Assembly: GCF_900099645.1 (NCBI RefSeq)
Contig: NZ_FMTL01000003.1
Location: 186,001-250,000 of the forward strand
Source: Pseudomonas peli
GTDB taxonomy: Bacteria > Pseudomonadota > Gammaproteobacteria > Pseudomonadales > Pseudomonadaceae
Direction: 5' to 3'
Length of the DNA stretch: 64,000 nucleotides
Shown: in pieces, positions 9,458 through 18,625 of the stretch
Layout: each line of letters begins with the position of its first letter
Position numbering within the stretch: position 1 is the first letter of the stretch
The notes under the pieces: model-generated
What the model was told of the DNA's origin: nothing
Database searches by the model: none
What the model saw: the letters and a program-made list of their open reading frames with translations, nothing else
Position numbers and translations under genes: made by a program

Positions 9458-9609
9458 CGGGCTGCCTGTGGGTTATCCGTTCGTTCGGGCGCCACAAAGC
9501 GCCAATACCTGAGTTAGATAGTGGGGCTTATTCTGCAGATTCCAAGGGACAAGGTTCGTGGGGCGGTTACATCTGCGGCCATGTGTGGCATGACCGCATG
9601 CGTATGGAC

Positions 9610-9825
9610 TCAGCTATTGCTCAGGCGGAAGCCGATTTTCAGGGTGACCTGGTAATGGCCGACCTTGCCATCCACGATGTGCCCGCGAGTTTCCACTACC
9701 TCGAACCAGTCCATGTTGCGCACCGACTTGGCGCATTCGGCCAGGGCATTTTCGATGGCATCTTCGATGCTGACTTTCGAGGAACCGACGATTTCGATTT
9801 TCTTGTAGGTGTGATGATCGGACAT
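9610..9825 (-). CDS. Dodecin (flavin-storage protein)
   Basis: This 71-residue protein matches dodecin, a dodecameric hollow sphere that binds riboflavin or FMN dimers. The core reads YKKIEIVGSS then SIEDAIENALAECAKSVRN. The flavin-stacking tryptophan is Trp40, and the ring-edge glutamine is Gln59 in the GHYQVTLKIGF block. A GGGAGAGC ribosome site precedes the ATG. It stands alone between a flavin-dependent oxidoreductase and trpI. Confidence 0.93.
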   Translation of the reverse strand: MSDHHTYKKIEIVGSSKVSIEDAIENALAECAKSVRNMDWFEVVETRGHIVDGKVGHYQVTLKIGFRLSNS

Positions 9826-9935
9826 TGCAGCTCTCCCAGGTGGTTGAACAGGTGGGTCATCTAATTGAGTCCCACCCCTGAACGCTAAAGTTCAGATTAG
9901 TCGCACTTGGTCTGCCCGGTTGCCGGTGACGGCTG

Positions 9936-10823
9936 CTAACGCTCCAGTTCCTTGCGCAGCCACTGCGCCAGGCGTTCGGCGCGGTTATCGCGGCTGCGTA
10001 TTGGCACCCAAAGCGCCAAGCGTGCGCTGGTTTCGACAAAGCCCCAGGGCGCGACCAGACGACCGGCGGTCAGATCATCGGCGACCAGTTGCTGCGGTGC
10101 GATGGCCACGCCGAGGCCTGCGGCGGCGGCTTCCAGCAAGTAATAAAGATGCTCGAAACCCTGGCCGAGCTTCAGCGCGCTGGAATCCAGCCCGTTACTG
10201 ACGGCCCAGCTGGGCCAGGCTTGCGGGCGCGAGCTGGTGTGCAGCAAGGGCTCGCCGAGCAGGGCGGCGGCGGGGGCCTGATGCAGTGCCGCGAACTGCG
10301 CATAACGCGGGCTGAGCACCGGGCCGATGCGCTCGGCGGTCAGCTCGAACACCTGCATATCCGCCGGCCACGGCGGTTCGGCGAACCACAGCGTGGCGTC
10401 CACGCCGCTGCGGCGCGGGTCCAGGTCACCTTCGCTGGCGGACAGCTGCAGGCGCAGTTCTGGCAGCTCGCGGTTGAGCCGGTCTAGGCGCGGAATAAAC
10501 CAGCGCGCCAACAGGCTGCCCGGGCAGGCCAGCACAAACGGCGCATCGGCCTGGCCCTGTTGCAGCTCGGCGCAGGTGCTGCGCAGGCGGCTGAACAGAT
10601 CGGCGCTGACATCACGCAGACGAATGCCCGCATCTGTGAGTTTAAGGCCGCGACCTTCCTTGCTGAACAAGGCCACGCCCAGGTGCTCTTCCAGGCTGCG
10701 CACTTGCCGGCTGACTGCGCCATGAGTGACGTTCAGTTCGTTAGCTGCCTGGCTGACGCTGTTCAATCGGGCAGCCGCTTCGAAGGCGCGCAAGGCATTA
10801 AGTGGCGGGAGGTCTTGGACCAT
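9936..10823 (-). CDS. trpI: LysR-family activator of trpBA
   Basis: TrpI activates trpBA in response to indole-3-glycerol phosphate. The 295-residue protein has the LysR winged helix-turn-helix (residues 5-64; [20 protein letters not shown], then [24 protein letters not shown] text) and a C-terminal effector domain of the GcvA/TrpI subgroup. The gene is divergent from trpB with 134 bases between starts. This arrangement is specific to the pseudomonad trpI-trpBA locus and makes the assignment firm. Confidence 0.92.
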   Translation of the reverse strand: MVQDLPPLNALRAFEAAARLNSVSQAANELNVTHGAVSRQVRSLEEHLGVALFSKEGRGLKLTDAGIRLRDVSADLFSRLRSTCAELQQGQADAPFVLACPGSLLARWFIPRLDRLNRELPELRLQLSASEGDLDPRRSGVDATLWFAEPPWPADMQVFELTAERIGPVLSPRYAQFAALHQAPAAALLGEPLLHTSSRPQAWPSWAVSNGLDSSALKLGQGFEHLYYLLEAAAAGLGVAIAPQQLVADDLTAGRLVAPWGFVETSARLALWVPIRSRDNRAERLAQWLRKELER

Positions 10824-10893
10824 CTGTGAGTTTTCCTAACAGGTTGCGGCAATCTTATCGCTTTTGCCACGCACGCCACAGCTTTATCCTGTG
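10824..10893. promoter_or_regulatory. Candidate TrpI-binding region between trpI and trpB
   Basis: The divergent region holds two dyads: CTGT-N11-ACAG at 10824-10842, which has the T-N11-A spacing of LysR sites, and CACAG-N7-CTGTG at 10877-10893. Known TrpI regulation of trpBA uses two adjacent sites in this divergent spacer. The match to the exact published sites was not checked. The first dyad also overlaps the trpI leader, which fits autorepression. Confidence 0.45.
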
Positions 10894-10957
10894 TCCATTG
10901 CCGTAGAAGCAGGCCCATGGCCTGCCAAGCGCGCCCGAATTTTCTGAGGAGAACGCC

Positions 10958-12169
10958 ATGACTTCCTTCCGCGCTGGTCCTGATGCCAACGGCCTGTTCG
11001 GCTCGTTCGGCGGCCAATATGTTGCCGAAACCCTAATGCCGCTGATCCACGACCTGGCCGATGAGTATGAGAAAGCCAAGCTCGACCCCGAGTTCCAGAA
11101 GGAGCTGGCCTACTTTCAGCGTGATTTCGTCGGCCGTCCGAGCCCGCTGTATTTCGCCGAGCGCCTGACCGAGATGTGCGGTGGCGCGAAGATCTACTTC
11201 AAGCGTGAAGAGCTGAACCACACCGGCGCGCACAAGATCAACAACTGCATCGGTCAGGTGCTGTTGGCCAAACGCATGGGCAAAAAACGCATCATCGCCG
11301 AGACTGGCGCCGGCATGCACGGTGTGGCGACTGCCACCGTCGCAGCGCGCTTCGGCATGGAGTGCGTGATCTTTATGGGCAGCACCGACATCCACCGGCA
11401 GAACGCCAACGTACTGCGCATGAAGCTGATGGGCGCCACCGTGGTGCCTGTAGTCGCCGGTACTGGCACCTTGAAAGATGCGATGAACGAAGCCCTGCGT
11501 GACTGGGTGACCAACGTCGACACCACCTTCTACATGATCGGCACCGTGGCCGGCCCGCACCCTTACCCGGCGATGGTCCGTGACTTCCAGGCCGTGATCG
11601 GCAAGGAAACCCGTGACCAGATGCTCGCTCAGGAAGGTCGCCTGCCGGACAGCTTGATCGCCTGCATCGGCGGTGGCTCGAATGCCATCGGCCTGTTCCA
11701 CCCCTTCCTCGATGACAAAGACGTGAAAATCATCGGCGTGGAAGCAGCTGGCCATGGCATCGAAACCGGCAAACACGCGGCCAGCCTCAACGGCGGCGTA
11801 CCGGGCGTGCTGCACGGCAACCGTACCTTCCTGCTGCAGAGTGACGATGGCCAGATCATCGACGCCCACTCGATTTCCGCCGGCCTCGATTACCCCGGCA
11901 TCGGCCCGGAACACGCCTGGTTGCATGAAGTCGGCCGCGTCGAATACACCTCGGTGACCGACACCGAAGCCCTGGAAGCCTTCCACATCTGCTGCCGTCA
12001 GGAGGGCATCATCCCCGCTCTGGAAACCGCTCACGCCCTGGCGGAAGTGTTCAAGCGCGCGCCGAAGCTGCCCAAGGATCACCTGATGGTGATTAACCTT
12101 TCCGGCCGCGGCGACAAGGACATGCAAACCATCGTGCACCACATGGAACAACAGGAGAAGCACGCATGA
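10958..12169 (+). CDS. trpB: Tryptophan synthase beta chain
   Basis: TrpB condenses indole with serine using pyridoxal phosphate in the cytosolic alpha2-beta2 complex. At 403 residues it has full length. The PLP-binding Lys93 sits in the HTGAHKINN motif. The phosphate-binding glycine loop GGGSNAIG is at about residues 238-245. A strong GAGGAG ribosome site precedes ATG 10958. The trpA start overlaps the trpB stop by 4 bases. Confidence 0.98.
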   Translation: MTSFRAGPDANGLFGSFGGQYVAETLMPLIHDLADEYEKAKLDPEFQKELAYFQRDFVGRPSPLYFAERLTEMCGGAKIYFKREELNHTGAHKINNCIGQVLLAKRMGKKRIIAETGAGMHGVATATVAARFGMECVIFMGSTDIHRQNANVLRMKLMGATVVPVVAGTGTLKDAMNEALRDWVTNVDTTFYMIGTVAGPHPYPAMVRDFQAVIGKETRDQMLAQEGRLPDSLIACIGGGSNAIGLFHPFLDDKDVKIIGVEAAGHGIETGKHAASLNGGVPGVLHGNRTFLLQSDDGQIIDAHSISAGLDYPGIGPEHAWLHEVGRVEYTSVTDTEALEAFHICCRQEGIIPALETAHALAEVFKRAPKLPKDHLMVINLSGRGDKDMQTIVHHMEQQEKHA

Positions 12170-12975
12170 GCCGCCTGCAAAGCCGCTTTGCCGAGCTGAA
12201 ACAACAGAACCGCGCGGCCCTGGTGACCTTCGTCACCGGTGGCGACCCGAACTACGACACCTCGCTGGCCATCCTCAAGGGTCTGCCTGCCGCCGGCGCG
12301 GATGTGATTGAGCTGGGTATGCCCTTCACCGATCCAATGGCCGATGGCCCGGCGATACAACTGGCCAATATTCGCGCCTTGGACAACGGTCAGGACCTGG
12401 CGAAAACCCTGCAGATGGTTCGTGAGTTCCGCGAAGGCGAACAGGTGACCCCGCTGGTGCTGATGGGCTACTTCAACCCAATCCACAAATACGGCGTGGC
12501 GCGGTTTATTGCCGAAGCCAAAGACGCCGGCGTCGATGGCTTGATCGTGGTCGACCTGCCGCCCGAGCATAACGCTGACCTGTGCGACCCAGCGCAGGCG
12601 GCGGGCCTGGACTTTATCCGTCTGACCACACCGACCACCGACGACAAACGCCTGCCGAAAGTGCTGAACGGCAGCTCTGGCTTTGTCTACTACGTGTCGG
12701 TTGCCGGTGTGACCGGTGCCGGCTCAGCCACCCTGGACCACGTTGAACAAGCGGTCACCCGCCTGCGTCGTCACACTGACCTGCCGCTGTGCATCGGTTT
12801 TGGCATCCGCACCCCGGAGCATGCGGCGACCATCGCACGTCTGGCCGAAGGCGTGGTGGTCGGTTCGGCATTGATCGACCAGATCGCCAATGCCAGCAGC
12901 AACGAGCAGGCTGTAGACGGTGTGCTGAGCCTGTGTGCGGCGTTGGCTGAAGGGGTGCGCGGCGCGCGCGCCTGA
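12166..12975 (+). CDS. trpA: Tryptophan synthase alpha chain
   Basis: TrpA cleaves indole-3-glycerol phosphate to indole, which is channelled to TrpB. The protein is 269 residues. The catalytic pair Glu49 (IELGMPF) and Asp60 (TDPMADGP) is at the positions used in the enteric enzyme. The [12 protein letters not shown] block carries the phosphate-binding loop. Its ATG overlaps the trpB TGA in an ATGA arrangement, giving translational coupling. Confidence 0.98.
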   Translation: MSRLQSRFAELKQQNRAALVTFVTGGDPNYDTSLAILKGLPAAGADVIELGMPFTDPMADGPAIQLANIRALDNGQDLAKTLQMVREFREGEQVTPLVLMGYFNPIHKYGVARFIAEAKDAGVDGLIVVDLPPEHNADLCDPAQAAGLDFIRLTTPTTDDKRLPKVLNGSSGFVYYVSVAGVTGAGSATLDHVEQAVTRLRRHTDLPLCIGFGIRTPEHAATIARLAEGVVVGSALIDQIANASSNEQAVDGVLSLCAALAEGVRGARA

Positions 12976-12979
12976 GTCC

Positions 12980-13200
12980 TGGGGTGGGCGGAGCTCCTAG
13001 CGGACGCTCCACCCATCCACCGCTGCATCGGTGGATGAAAAAAGCGTTATCCACCCTTCTAACCCCGATCTACCTCGTATGGCTACCGCTCTGCCGGAGG
13101 TCATTCGCAGCATTTCTTGCCATGAAAAGCGTTCCCGGATTTTATCCGGGCTATGGGTTCGGTGTAGGGTAGGCGGCGAAATGTCATCCGCCCTATTTCC
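12980..13200. repeat. Extragenic palindromic repeat-like DNA after trpA
   Basis: This spacer between trpA and the TetR gene contains several inverted repeats. One is an 8-bp hairpin (13015-13022 with 13029-13036, reading ATCCACCG), followed by a run of A. Another is a 7-bp hairpin (13134-13140 with 13144-13150). A GTAGGGTAGGCGG...CCGCCCTA arrangement follows at about 13165-13195. The GTAGGGYGG...CCRCCCTAC style is common as dispersed extragenic repeats in pseudomonads. The 5' part probably also terminates trpBA. Confidence 0.5.
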
Positions 13201-13217
13201 AAGCTCCGAGTCTCGCC

Positions 13218-13850
13218 ATGTCACGCTCCCCTGTAGTTCGCAAACCCCGCGCCAGTAGCCAGAGTCGCATCGCCGGCATTCTGGCTGCTGCCCGTGAGTT
13301 GCTGGCCGAGCAGGGCGTGGCCAGCCTGTCGATCTACAGCGTGGCTGAGCGCGCGCAAATTCCGCCGTCTTCGGTGTACCACTTCTTCGCCAGTGTGCCC
13401 GCCTTACTGGAAGGGCTGACTGCGGATATCCACAGCGCGTTTCGCGCCTGCCTGCAGGAACCGATTGAACATGCGCAACTGCGCGACTGGCGTGACCTGT
13501 CGCGTTTAGTGGAGCAGCGCATGCTGGCGATCTATGCCGCCGATGCCGCCGCGCGCCAGTTGATTTTGGCGCAGCACGGCCTGGCGGAAGTGACCCAGGC
13601 GGATCGTCAGCACGATATCGAGCTGGGCCAGTTGATGCAGCAGTTGTTCGATCACCACTTCCCGCTGCCGCAGCTGCCGGAGGATGTCGATGTGTTCGCC
13701 CTGGCCATGGAGCTGGGCGACCGCGTGTATGCCCGCTCGGTGCAGCTGCACGGCGCCATCACCCCGCGCATGGCTGAGGAAGGCATGCGGGTGTTCGATG
13801 CCTATCTCAGTCTCTATCTGCCACCCCATCTACCAAAAAGGGCGCTCTAA
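13218..13850 (+). CDS. TetR-family transcriptional regulator
   Basis: This 210-residue protein has an N-terminal TetR helix-turn-helix at about residues 14-60: RIAGILAAARELLAEQG, then IYSVAERAQIPPSSVYHFF. The C-terminal ligand domain is divergent. The gene is monocistronic, and its neighbours (trpA, argA) give no clue to the target. It ends inside a hairpin terminator that contains the stop codon. Confidence 0.85.
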   Translation: MSRSPVVRKPRASSQSRIAGILAAARELLAEQGVASLSIYSVAERAQIPPSSVYHFFASVPALLEGLTADIHSAFRACLQEPIEHAQLRDWRDLSRLVEQRMLAIYAADAAARQLILAQHGLAEVTQADRQHDIELGQLMQQLFDHHFPLPQLPEDVDVFALAMELGDRVYARSVQLHGAITPRMAEEGMRVFDAYLSLYLPPHLPKRAL

Positions 13851-13860
13851 GCGCTCTTTT
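13836..13860. terminator. Bidirectional terminator between the TetR gene and argA
   Basis: A 10-bp stem (13836-13845 with 13851-13860, one G-T wobble) has an A-run on its left and a T-run on its right, so it can work on both strands. The TAA stop of the TetR gene lies in its 5-base loop. Confidence 0.75.
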
Positions 13861-13880
13861 CAATTTCCACCACAGCTCGT

Positions 13881-15179
13881 TCAGAGCGCCTTTTCAAACA
13901 CCTGCGAGTTGCGCTGGTAGTTGTACAGCGAGGCGCGCGCAGCCGGCAGGCGGTCGACGCTGCTGGGCATAAAGCCGCGTTCGCGGAACCAGTGGGCGGT
14001 GCGCGTGGTGAGTACGAAGAGTGTTTTCAGGCCCTGGGCGCGGGCGCGTTCTTCGATGCGTTCGAGCAACTCATCCCCTCGTCCGCCATGGCGGTAGGCC
14101 GGGTTGACGGCCAGGCATGCCAGCTCGCCGAAATCCGAGTCGGCAATCTGGTACAGCGCGGCGCAGGCGATGATCAGCCCTTCACGTTCGACGATGCTGA
14201 ACTGCTCGATCTCACGCTCCAGCACCTCGCGTGAGCGGCGCACCAGAATGCCCTGGTCTTCCAGCGGGGTGATCAGCTCCATCAGCCCGCCAACATCCTC
14301 GATTGTCGCTTCGCGCAGCGATTCAAACTGCTCCTGCGCCACCAGAGTGCCGTTGCCGGTGCGGGTAAACAGCTCGCTAAGCAATGCCCCGTCTTCCGCA
14401 TAACTGACGATATGGCTGCGGCGTACTCCGGCTTTGCAGGCTTCGGCGGCGGCATCCAGCAGTTCAGCCTGGTAGCTGCTGCCCAGGCGCAGCAGGTGCG
14501 CGGGCACCTGCTGCGGGCGCAGTTCACGCACCAGCTTGCCGGCTTCGTCGAGCAGGCCGCACTCGGCGCCGAACAGCAGCAGCTTGTCGGCGTCCAGGTC
14601 GATGGCGGCGCGGGTGGCGACGTCTTCGCAGGCGAGGTTGAAGATCTCCCCGGTAGGCGAATAACCCAGTGGCGACAGCAACACGATGCTGCGCTCATCC
14701 AGCTGGCGATTGATGCCTTTGCGGTCGATGCGACGCACTTCGCCGGTGTGGTGATAGTCGACGCCATCGACTACGCCAATCGGCCGCGCAGTGACGAAGT
14801 TGCCGCTGGTGATGCGCAGGCGCGAGCCCTGCATCGGCGAGCGCGCCATGTCCATCGACAGGCGTGCCTCAATGGCGATGCGCAGCTGGCCGACGGCATC
14901 GATCACGCATTCCAGGGTCGGGCTGTCGGTGATCCGCAGGTCGCGGTGAAAGCGTGGAGTCAGACCGTTGTTGGCCAGGCGTGCCTCGATTTGCGGGCGC
15001 GAGCCATGCACCAGTACCAGGCGTACGCCGAGGCTGTGCAGCAGCACCAGGTCGTGGACGATATTGCCGAAATTCGGGTGAGCAACACCCTCGCCCGGCA
15101 GCATCACCACAAAGGTGCAGTCGCGGTGGGCATTGATATAGGGCGAAGCGTGGCGGAGCCAGTTGACGTGGTCGTGCAT
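13881..15179 (-). CDS. argA: N-acetylglutamate synthase (amino-acid kinase plus GNAT domains)
   Basis: ArgA acetylates glutamate with acetyl-CoA, the first step of arginine synthesis. The 432-residue protein has an N-terminal amino-acid-kinase-like domain (about residues 1-290; the GVAHPNFGNIVHDLVLLHSLG block and the GSRPQIEARL loop). The C-terminal GNAT domain includes the acetyl-CoA loop region YRHGGRGDELLERIE near residue 370. argE lies upstream on the same strand with a spacing of about 100 bases, so both probably form one arginine unit. Normal length for the bifunctional-looking gammaproteobacterial enzyme. Confidence 0.95.
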   Translation of the reverse strand: MHDHVNWLRHASPYINAHRDCTFVVMLPGEGVAHPNFGNIVHDLVLLHSLGVRLVLVHGSRPQIEARLANNGLTPRFHRDLRITDSPTLECVIDAVGQLRIAIEARLSMDMARSPMQGSRLRITSGNFVTARPIGVVDGVDYHHTGEVRRIDRKGINRQLDERSIVLLSPLGYSPTGEIFNLACEDVATRAAIDLDADKLLLFGAECGLLDEAGKLVRELRPQQVPAHLLRLGSSYQAELLDAAAEACKAGVRRSHIVSYAEDGALLSELFTRTGNGTLVAQEQFESLREATIEDVGGLMELITPLEDQGILVRRSREVLEREIEQFSIVEREGLIIACAALYQIADSDFGELACLAVNPAYRHGGRGDELLERIEERARAQGLKTLFVLTTRTAHWFRERGFMPSSVDRLPAARASLYNYQRNSQVFEKAL

Positions 15180-15282
15180 TGCTTGAAGAACCTGTGTCGA
15201 ATACGGAACGCATGGGAAGGGCGCAAGGTCGCGCCAGGCGGCAGCCGAGAGCAGCGGTTTTATCGTCGCAGTTGGGGCAGCT

Positions 15283-16461
15283 TCACGCGTTCTCTCCTCC
15301 GGATGACTCAGGTTGTTTGGCTTGTAGGCAGTAATGTTCGATCAGTTGCTGCAGCAGACGCACAGTAGGCTGCAAACGTGACATTTCCAGGTACTCGCCA
15401 GGCTGGTGGGCGCAGTCGATATCGCCAGGGCCGAGTACCAGGGTTTCGCAGCCAAGCTGCTGAAGATAAGGCGCTTCGGTGGCAAATGCCACCGCTGTGG
15501 CGCTGTGTCCGGTCAGGCGCTCGGCAATGCGCACCAGCTCACTGTCGGCGTTTTGCTCGAAGGGCGGCACGCTGGGGAACAGCGGGGCGAAATCGATCTT
15601 CACCTGATGCTGCTCAGCCAGCGGTTGCAGCTTGTGCCGGATTGCCGCGCGCAGGGCTTCTGGCTGCATGCCCGGCAGCGGGCGCAGGTCGAATTCCAGC
15701 GAGCACTGACCACAGATGCGGTTGGGGTTGTCGCCGCCGTGGATGCAGCCGAAGTTCAGGGTCGGCGTGGGCACGCTGAATTGCGGATTGTTGTACTCGC
15801 GCTGCCACTGCGCACGCAGGCCGCGCAGCTCGATCATCACGTCCTGCATGGCTTCCAGGGCGCTGTGGCCGAGGCTCGGGTCGGAAGAGTGGCCGCTTTG
15901 CCCAAGAATATCGATGCGCTCCATCATAATGCCCTTGTGCAGGCGGATGGGCTTGAGGCCGGTCGGCTCGCCGATCACTGCCGCACGGCCCAGCGGCTGT
16001 CCGGCTTGCGCCAGGGCGCGGGCCCCGGACATCGAGCTTTCTTCATCGCAGGTGGCGAGAATCAGCAGCGGCTGTTGGAAACGCTGCGTCAGCAAGGGTT
16101 GCACGGCTTCGATGATCAGGGCGAAAAAGCCCTTCATGTCGCAACTGCCGAGGCCCACCCAGCGGCCATCGATTTCGGTGAGCTTGAGCGGATCGGTCTG
16201 CCACAGTGCGGCGTCGAATGGCACAGTGTCGCTGTGCCCGGCCAGCACCAGGCCGCCTGGGCCGCTGCCATAGCTGGCAAGCAGATTGAATTTGCCGTGG
16301 GCGACTTGCTGCACATCGCAGGCGAAACCGAGGTCGCCGAGCCAGCTTGCTAGCAGCTCAATAACGGCGCGGTTGGACTGGTCCCAATGCGCCTGCGTGC
16401 AGCTCACCGATGGAGCGGCGATCAGGGCGGCGAATTGGTCTTTGAAAGAAGGCAGGGGCAT
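15283..16461 (-). CDS. argE: Acetylornithine deacetylase (M20 family)
   Basis: ArgE hydrolyses N-acetylornithine to ornithine in the cytosol with a dinuclear metal centre. The 392-residue protein has the M20 signature: GHSDTVPFD near residue 78, the bridging aspartate in the SCDMKGFF block near residue 110, and the base glutamates in TCDEESSMSGA near residue 140. The last metal-ligand histidine is in DCAHQPGEYLE. It lies directly upstream of argA, a conserved pairing in pseudomonads. Confidence 0.95.
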   Translation of the reverse strand: MPLPSFKDQFAALIAAPSVSCTQAHWDQSNRAVIELLASWLGDLGFACDVQQVAHGKFNLLASYGSGPGGLVLAGHSDTVPFDAALWQTDPLKLTEIDGRWVGLGSCDMKGFFALIIEAVQPLLTQRFQQPLLILATCDEESSMSGARALAQAGQPLGRAAVIGEPTGLKPIRLHKGIMMERIDILGQSGHSSDPSLGHSALEAMQDVMIELRGLRAQWQREYNNPQFSVPTPTLNFGCIHGGDNPNRICGQCSLEFDLRPLPGMQPEALRAAIRHKLQPLAEQHQVKIDFAPLFPSVPPFEQNADSELVRIAERLTGHSATAVAFATEAPYLQQLGCETLVLGPGDIDCAHQPGEYLEMSRLQPTVRLLQQLIEHYCLQAKQPESSGGENA

Positions 16462-16530
16462 CGGTCATCTCCGCAAGCGAGGCCCATCATAGGGCCATCG
16501 CCTGCGCAGATAAAACCGTGCAGCGGGTAT

Positions 16531-17796
16531 TTAGAGGAAGATACCGCGCATGATGAAGAAGAAGAAAATCGATAGTGCCGCGCCCGCTGGCAGGGTGATG
16601 ATCCACGACATAAAGATCGAACCGATCACGCCCAGATTCAGCGCGCCGATACCGCGTGCGATACCAATGCCCAATACCGCACCGACCAGGGTGTGGGTGG
16701 TAGACACCGGTAAGCCGATGGCCGATGCGCCGACCACGGTAGAGGCGGTGGCCAGTTCAGCAGCAAAACCGCGGCTTGGAGTCAGCTCGGTGATTTCCTT
16801 GCCGATGGTCGCGATCACCTTGTAGCCGTAGGTGGCCAGACCGATCACGATACCTACAGCGCCGAGCAGCAATACCCAGCCAGGTACGGCAGACTTCGAG
16901 CCGATAGTCAGGTCGCCGCCGGATTGGATGACCCCGACAATTGCCGCCAGTGGGCCGACTGCGTTGGCCACATCGTTGGCGCCGTGAGCGAAGGCCATGG
17001 CGCAGGCGGTAAAGACCATCAATACGGCGAAGACTTTCTCCACACTGGCGTAGTGGAAGTCTTTGTCAGCTTCTTCATCGACTGTGATCCGGCTGAGCAG
17101 AGCGATACCCAGCAGCATCACCAGTACGCCAACGCCGGCAGCCAGCATCAGATTCTGGTTGCTGTTGAGCTCCAGGCCGATGTGCTTGAGGCCTTTCGTC
17201 AGGGTCATGATCGCGACCATAAAACCGGTCAGGAACATATACAGCGGCACGAAGCGCTTGGCATTCAGGAAGGGATTATCGGTATTGATGATCAGCTTCT
17301 GCACGCTCATAAACAGGCCGAACGCGACTAGGCCCGAGAGCACAGGAGTCACTACCCAGCTGGCCACGATTGGGCCGACGGCAGCCCACTGCACGGCTTC
17401 CATCGATACACCAACGGCAGCAAAGCCAATCACCGCGCCGACAATCGAGTGCGTGGTGGAGACAGGCCAGCCACGGCTGGTGGCAATCAGTAGCCAGGTG
17501 CCGGCCGCCAGCAGCGCGGACATCATGCCCAGTACCATCAGGTCAGGCGTGATCGCTTCGGCATCAACAATACCGTTCTTGATGGTTTCGGTTACCTCAC
17601 CGCCGGCCAGATAGGCCCCGCAGAATTCGAAAACCATGGCGATACAGATCGCCTGTTTGATGGTTAGGGCTTTGGAGCCCACCGAGGTACCCATGGCGTT
17701 GGCCACGTCATTGGCGCCCACGCCCCAGGCCATGAAAAAGCCAAAAAGACAGGCGAGCACCAAGAGAAGGAGACCGTAGTCCGCAATCAGAGACAT
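16531..17796 (-). CDS. pitA: Low-affinity inorganic phosphate transporter of the Pit family
   Basis: This 421-residue polytopic membrane protein has two internally duplicated PiT signatures: GANDVANAMGTS-type text at about residues 27-38 and GANDVANAVGPL near residue 270. About ten hydrophobic helices are visible. Each half also has a P-V-S-T-T-H-S/T block (WPVSTTHSIVGA and LPVSTTHTLVGA). It imports metal-phosphate with protons. It follows the DUF47 gene on the same strand by 39 bases, the usual Pit accessory arrangement. Confidence 0.94.
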   Translation of the reverse strand: MSLIADYGLLLLVLACLFGFFMAWGVGANDVANAMGTSVGSKALTIKQAICIAMVFEFCGAYLAGGEVTETIKNGIVDAEAITPDLMVLGMMSALLAAGTWLLIATSRGWPVSTTHSIVGAVIGFAAVGVSMEAVQWAAVGPIVASWVVTPVLSGLVAFGLFMSVQKLIINTDNPFLNAKRFVPLYMFLTGFMVAIMTLTKGLKHIGLELNSNQNLMLAAGVGVLVMLLGIALLSRITVDEEADKDFHYASVEKVFAVLMVFTACAMAFAHGANDVANAVGPLAAIVGVIQSGGDLTIGSKSAVPGWVLLLGAVGIVIGLATYGYKVIATIGKEITELTPSRGFAAELATASTVVGASAIGLPVSTTHTLVGAVLGIGIARGIGALNLGVIGSIFMSWIITLPAGAALSIFFFFIMRGIFL

Positions 17797-17835
17797 AAAT
17801 AATTAATCCGTAGATTCCAGAAAGGACACTGGCGC

Positions 17836-18513
17836 TTAGCGCGCCAGCAGTTGTTCCAGTCGGTTGCCGACACGTTCGGCACGGTCGGCTACGTCGCCGA
17901 TCCATTCGATGATCTTGTAGAGAAACATCACATCGACAGCAGGAAGGTCCTTTTCCAGTTTGAACAGTGCACGGCGGACGTCGATCTGCATCTTGTCTGT
18001 GTCACGTTCGATCTGTTCCAGCTCCATGACCATGGATTCGACCAGCGCCGCTTCACGGCCACCAAAGCCGGTTTCCAGCAGCTCGTCGAGCTCGTTCATG
18101 GCTTTCAGCGCTTGTGCGCTGGCATCTACAGTACGCTGCACAAAGGCCCGCATCAGCGGCTGCAGAGCCTGTGGAATGGCCATTTCGCGGCCCAGCATAA
18201 GGCCGGCGATGTCCTTGGCGCGGTTGGCGACTTTGTCCTGTACACTCAGCAGCTCAAGCAGATCCGAGCGCGGTACGGGCAGGAACAGGCTCTTGGGCAG
18301 GTGCAAACGCACGCTTTTCTTGAGCTTGTCGGCCTCATGTTCGAGGCTGGCCATTTCCTGTTGTACCTGTTCCACCTTGGCCCAATCTTCAACCATCACG
18401 GCTTCGAAGAAAGGCACAAGATTGGCTGCGCACTCGTGGGCTTTAGCAAAGTGTTTTTGCATCGGCCCAATCGGTGAACGGCCAAACAGGCTGGCAAATG
18501 GATTGACTGGCAT
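17836..18513 (-). CDS. DUF47/TIGR00153 protein, Pit-associated PhoU-like regulator
   Basis: This 225-residue, all-helical cytosolic protein starts MPVNPFASLFGRSPIGP, the canonical beginning of TIGR00153. I therefore place the start at 18513 rather than at an upstream in-frame codon at 18648, which would give an unrelated 45-residue extension overlapping the divergent gene. The family is structurally PhoU-like and is thought to control Pit transport. It is co-oriented with pit and 39 bases upstream of it. Confidence 0.9.
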   Translation of the reverse strand: MPVNPFASLFGRSPIGPMQKHFAKAHECAANLVPFFEAVMVEDWAKVEQVQQEMASLEHEADKLKKSVRLHLPKSLFLPVPRSDLLELLSVQDKVANRAKDIAGLMLGREMAIPQALQPLMRAFVQRTVDASAQALKAMNELDELLETGFGGREAALVESMVMELEQIERDTDKMQIDVRRALFKLEKDLPAVDVMFLYKIIEWIGDVADRAERVGNRLEQLLAR

Positions 18514-18625
18514 AGGGTGAACCCCGGCGTTAAGAAGGCGGCAAGTATACGGATCAGTCCGCAGGCTCGCCAGCGCATGTAATCGGACTGTCACAATTTC
18601 ATAGTAGGCGTTGATTCCCACCATC

